This document shows, piece by piece, positions 5,418 through 7,315 of a stretch of 7,315 bases of DNA. This DNA comes from JBBSQE01 sp038258095 (GTDB taxonomy: Bacteria; Actinomycetota; Thermoleophilia; Solirubrobacterales; 70-9), in contig JBBSQE010000159.1 in NCBI GenBank assembly GCA_038258095.1, forward strand, positions 1 through 7,315, in the 5' to 3' direction. The position numbers were made by a program, and so were the translations under genes. The notes under the pieces are model-generated. The model searched no databases. It was not told where the DNA came from and was given only the letters and a program-made list of their open reading frames with translations. Every line of letters starts with the position of its first letter. The stretch's first letter is position 1.

Positions 5418-6400
5418 TCATCCCGCAGCCCGCGTTCGACCTGTTCGGAGACCCAGGCGTAGGTCCGCTCGAGGCCCTCGCGAAGCGGCGTCGAGGGCTC
5501 CCATCCCTCGACCGCCCGGATCAGAGTGTTGTCGGAGTTGCGCCCGCGCACCCCCTGCGGCGCCTCGGTGTCGTAGTGGCGCTCCAATTCGACCCCGGAG
5601 ATCGACTCGACGATCGTGACCAGTTCATCGATCGTCACCAGCTCCGAGGATCCGAGGTTGAGCGGGTCGGCATATTCGCCCGCGGCGATCCGCAGCGTCC
5701 CCGCGACGCAGTCATCGACGTAAGTGAAGCTGCGAGTCTGGCGCCCGTCGCCCCAGATCTTGATCTGCCCCGAGCCGCTTTGCGCCGCCTCCGCCACCTT
5801 GCGGCAGATTGCCGCCGGGGCTTTTTCGCGGCCGCCGCTCCAGGTTCCCAGCGGTCCGTAGACGTTGTGGTAGCGGGCAACTCTGGTCTCTAGCCCGAAG
5901 TCCTCGCGGAAGTGGCGGCACATTCGCTCGGAGAACAGCTTCTCCCAGCCATAGCCGTCCTCGGGATCAGCCGGGTAGGCGTCGGTCTCGGCCAACGGCT
6001 CGACCTCCGGCCGAGCCTGGCGCTCGGCGGGGTAGACGCAGGCAGAGGAGGAGTAGAAAAAGCGCTCGGCTCCAGCGTCGCGGGCCGCGACCAGCATCTG
6101 AGTCGAGATCAGCGAGGAAAGCATGCAGAGGGCCCGGTTTCCCTCGATGAACCCCATCCCTCCCATATCCGCGGCGAGGTTGTAGACCGCCGCGACCCCC
6201 TCGCTGACCCGGTGGCAGGCATCGGGGAGTGAGAGGTCAGCGATCAAACTCTCCGCGCTGTCGTCGACTTGGTGCCACTGCGCGAGTGGCTTGCAGTCGA
6301 CCGCGCGGACCTGCTCGCCGCGCTTGGCCAGCTCGGCGACGAGGTGTCCGCCTATGAAGCCGCCGGCCCCGGCCACGAGGATCGTCCCGTTTTCGTTCAT
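5408..6400 (-). CDS. GDP-mannose 3,5-epimerase-like NAD-dependent sugar epimerase
   Basis: The 330-residue protein is an extended short-chain dehydrogenase/reductase. The NAD-binding glycine motif GAGGFIGG is at 11-18, with Asp35 at the end of the second strand; NLAADMGGMGFIEGN (74-88) and SSSACVYP (117-124) follow. Tyr150 and Lys154 are the YxxxK pair. GGREKAPAA (189-197), GDGRQTRSFTYVDD (217-230) and GVRGRNSDNTLI (283-294) are hallmark stretches of GDP-mannose 3,5-epimerase. Spacing Cys121-Tyr150-Lys154-Lys193 equals that of catalytic Cys145-Tyr174-Lys178-Lys217 in Arabidopsis GME. The known enzyme converts GDP-D-mannose to GDP-L-galactose and GDP-L-gulose; in plants this feeds vitamin C and cell walls. 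In a bacterium a role in surface polysaccharide or another L-sugar product is more likely (inference). No glycosyltransferase or other sugar gene is in the window. The ATG at 6400 was preferred; an in-frame TTG at 6409 would add three residues. GAGGTGG immediately precedes the ATG, too close for an ideal ribosome site. Confidence 0.85.
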   Translation of the reverse strand: MNENGTILVAGAGGFIGGHLVAELAKRGEQVRAVDCKPLAQWHQVDDSAESLIADLSLPDACHRVSEGVAAVYNLAADMGGMGFIEGNRALCMLSSLISTQMLVAARDAGAERFFYSSSACVYPAERQARPEVEPLAETDAYPADPEDGYGWEKLFSERMCRHFREDFGLETRVARYHNVYGPLGTWSGGREKAPAAICRKVAEAAQSGSGQIKIWGDGRQTRSFTYVDDCVAGTLRIAAGEYADPLNLGSSELVTIDELVTIVESISGVELERHYDTEAPQGVRGRNSDNTLIRAVEGWEPSTPLREGLERTYAWVSEQVERGLRDESR

Positions 6401-6467
6401 CCACCTCAATATCCCCGATCCGAGCGGCGGACGAGGGCCGGGCGCCGATCGGGCCCGATTCGGTGGT

Positions 6468-6791
6468 CTACTTCAGTACCGAGAGGCAGCCGCGAGCGGC
6501 TGATTTTGGATAGGCGCCGATATAGATCGTCCTCGAGTACTTCGCGGCCAGCGCCGACGGGCTCGAGAGCCCGAAGTTCGCCTTCAGCACACTCAGACCG
6601 CCCAACTGGCGGCACTGCTGGCGTCCGGTGGCGGCTGCTCGGGTCGGAGTCTCCGTCACGTTCTGTGGTTTTGCCTGGCTTTCCTGGTTCGAGCTGGTGG
6701 AGTCTGCGCCCCCGCAGCCCGCGAGCGCCAGGATCGCGATCGCCACTACCGCGGCTCCACCGGATTTTCTTTCGATCCTCAGCAAGAGCAC
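6468..6791 (-). CDS. Small hypothetical lipoprotein
   Basis: The 107-residue product starts with a basic n-region (Arg5, Arg8, Lys9), a hydrophobic core (13-24) and a lipobox LAGC with Cys26, so it should be exported, lipidated and anchored on the outer face of the membrane. A Ser/Gln/Thr-rich linker (about 29-55) leads to a small domain with two cysteines (Cys60, Cys102) that could form a disulfide. I recognise no family for this domain. The start is a GTG at 6791; a TTG two codons downstream is an alternative. No Shine-Dalgarno site is seen, but TAGCGT lies ten bases upstream. The stop is 67 bases from the start of the epimerase gene on the same strand, so co-transcription is possible. It is divergent from the Ig-like repeat gene. 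Confidence 0.7.
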   Translation of the reverse strand: MLLLRIERKSGGAAVVAIAILALAGCGGADSTSSNQESQAKPQNVTETPTRAAATGRQQCRQLGGLSVLKANFGLSSPSALAAKYSRTIYIGAYPKSAARGCLSVLK

Positions 6792-6801
6792 AACCCTACC
6801 G

Positions 6802-6807
6802 ACGCTA
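6802..6807 (-). promoter_or_regulatory. Possible -10 hexamer (TAGCGT) of the lipoprotein gene
   Basis: On the reverse strand TAGCGT ends ten bases before the GTG at 6791. A second TANNNT, TAGGGT at 6793-6798, is almost in contact with the GTG and would suit a start at the TTG two codons later. Neither has a clear -35 hexamer. Confidence 0.33.
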
Positions 6808-6829
6808 AAGGTCCACCGTTTGCTGCCGA

Positions 6830-6835
6830 TAGCGA
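6830..6835 (+). promoter_or_regulatory. Degenerate -10-like hexamer (TAGCGA) before the Ig-like repeat gene
   Basis: TAGCGA ends ten bases before the ATG at 6846. It lacks the final T of TANNNT but has the same spacing as the other putative promoters. It lies only 22 bases from the divergent TAGCGT, so the two promoters would interfere if both are real. Confidence 0.2.
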
Positions 6836-6845
6836 CCGGGCAATG

Positions 6846-7315
6846 ATGGCCCGCGCCACTATCGACATGTCAAGCAGATCCCGAGCGTGCCTGGCCGCGC
6901 TCGCCGGTTCGATCGTCCTGCTCCTCTGCGCCCTGCTGCCGACAATCGCCGCCGCGGCGCCCGCCGCGCCCGCCGCGCCGACCCTCGCCACGACCAGCCC
7001 CGGCTCGCCCTCCAACAGCAACGACCCGAGCGTGCTCGGAGACGCCGAGGACGGCTCGACGGTCGCGATCTACGCGACAGTCGACTGCACGGGCACCCCG
7101 CTCGGGAGCGGCTCTGCCGCCGACTTCGCTTCGCCTGGGGTCGCCGCCTCCGTCGCCCTGAATGCGACCACGACCCTCTACGCGGATGCCACCGACGCCG
7201 CCGGCAACACCTCCCCCTGCTCATCGCCCGGGCTCGAGTACATCGAGGACTCAGAGCCGCCCGCCGCGCCGACCCTCGCCACGACCAGCCCCGGCTCGCC
7301 CTCCAACAGCAACGA
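6846..7315 (+). CDS. Secreted Ig-like domain repeat protein, C-terminus cut by the window edge
   Basis: The frame is open from the ATG at 6846 to the last base (156 complete codons), with no stop. An n-region with Arg11 and Arg13 and a hydrophobic core (about 15-37) ending in AAAAPA form a Sec-type signal peptide, cleaved near residue 38. Pro/Ala-rich DNA leads into a repeat of 97 residues: PTLATTSPGSPSNSND (45-60), a beta-rich Ig-like unit containing DGSTVAIYATVDC (69-81) and TTLYADATDAAGNTSPC (109-125), then the connector EDSEPPAAP, after which the same sequence starts again at residue 142. Cys81 and Cys125 could pair within each unit. Related repeat proteins are common in Solirubrobacterales and are taken to be extracellular, possibly adhesive; the role here is unknown. 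An alternative ATG at 6867 gives an equally good signal peptide; 6846 was chosen for the -10-like hexamer ten bases before it. Confidence 0.75.
   Translation, partial: MARATIDMSSRSRACLAALAGSIVLLLCALLPTIAAAAPAAPAAPTLATTSPGSPSNSNDPSVLGDAEDGSTVAIYATVDCTGTPLGSGSAADFASPGVAASVALNATTTLYADATDAAGNTSPCSSPGLEYIEDSEPPAAPTLATTSPGSPSNSN
6967..7024 (+). repeat. Tandem repeat unit, first copy (start of 291-bp period)
   Basis: These 58 bases are identical to 7258-7315. The offset of 291 bases equals 97 codons, so the repeat is in frame and encodes the start of each Ig-like unit of the secreted protein. The identity begins exactly here: one base earlier on the left the two copies differ. Confidence 0.9.
7258..7315 (+). 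repeat. Tandem repeat unit, second copy, cut by the window end
   Basis: It matches 6967-7024 with no mismatch up to the last base of the window, so the true extent of identity is unknown. Perfect identity at synonymous positions means recent duplication or gene conversion between units. Confidence 0.9.

Noticed and set aside
6485..6505. CAGCCGC-GA-GCGGCTG followed by ATTTT, terminator-like on the forward strand
   Set aside because: It lies inside the reverse-strand lipoprotein gene, no forward gene ends here, and the loop is too short without opening the stem.
6468..6605. GGLSVLK and GCLSVLK as an internal repeat in the lipoprotein
   Set aside because: The similarity is only seven residues and the codons differ, so there is no sign of DNA duplication.
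1..7315. tRNA, rRNA, CRISPR, insertion sequence, prophage or toxin-antitoxin genes
   Set aside because: No cloverleaf with a T-loop GTTCRA, no short spaced repeats, no terminal inverted repeats with transposase, and no phage or toxin-like frames were found on reading both strands.

Overview
The window is high-GC DNA with strongly G/C-biased third codon positions. The gene set suggests an actinobacterium, most likely from the Thermoleophilia/Solirubrobacterales side: a fused PafB-PafC regulator, a split-barrel FMN/F420-type flavoprotein, a secreted Ig-like repeat protein of a style common in that group, and genes mostly lacking Shine-Dalgarno sites. No rRNA, tRNA, CRISPR array, transposase or phage gene was found, and base use is uniform across the window.

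Left part (1-1829). A reverse-strand SRPBCC (START-like) protein runs off the left edge. It is divergent from a forward YhaM-type OB-fold plus HD-domain 3'-5' exonuclease (413-1411). A reverse-strand, glutamine-rich, single-pass membrane protein (1443-1829) converges on the nuclease gene.

Middle (1830-5373). A 218-base divergent intergenic region holds a 13-base palindrome and three GTCACGC heptamers. It leads into a 683-residue PafBC fusion with two WYL domains (DNA-damage-type transcriptional regulator). Next come a metallo-beta-lactamase-fold hydrolase of the LACTB2-like type, whose true N-terminus appears to lie upstream of its only ATG, and a split-barrel flavoprotein. All three point the same way; the last has its own -10-like hexamer.

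Right part (5374-7315). A reverse-strand sugar-nucleotide epimerase strongly resembles GDP-mannose 3,5-epimerase, with the catalytic Cys, Tyr and Lys residues in the same relative positions as in the plant enzyme. Upstream of it is a small reverse-strand lipoprotein. Divergent from that is a secreted Ig-like repeat protein that runs off the right edge just as its second 291-bp repeat begins.

Functional links are loose. A nuclease, a ssDNA-responsive regulator and a possible RNA-acting MBL enzyme lie close together, which permits but does not prove a nucleic-acid stress theme. The right end is about the cell surface (activated sugar, lipoprotein, secreted repeat protein). The most general new observation is a TANNNT hexamer 9-11 bases before the start codon of five genes, with a degenerate sixth case, which suggests very short or absent 5' leaders. 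I see no convincing previously undescribed multi-gene system.
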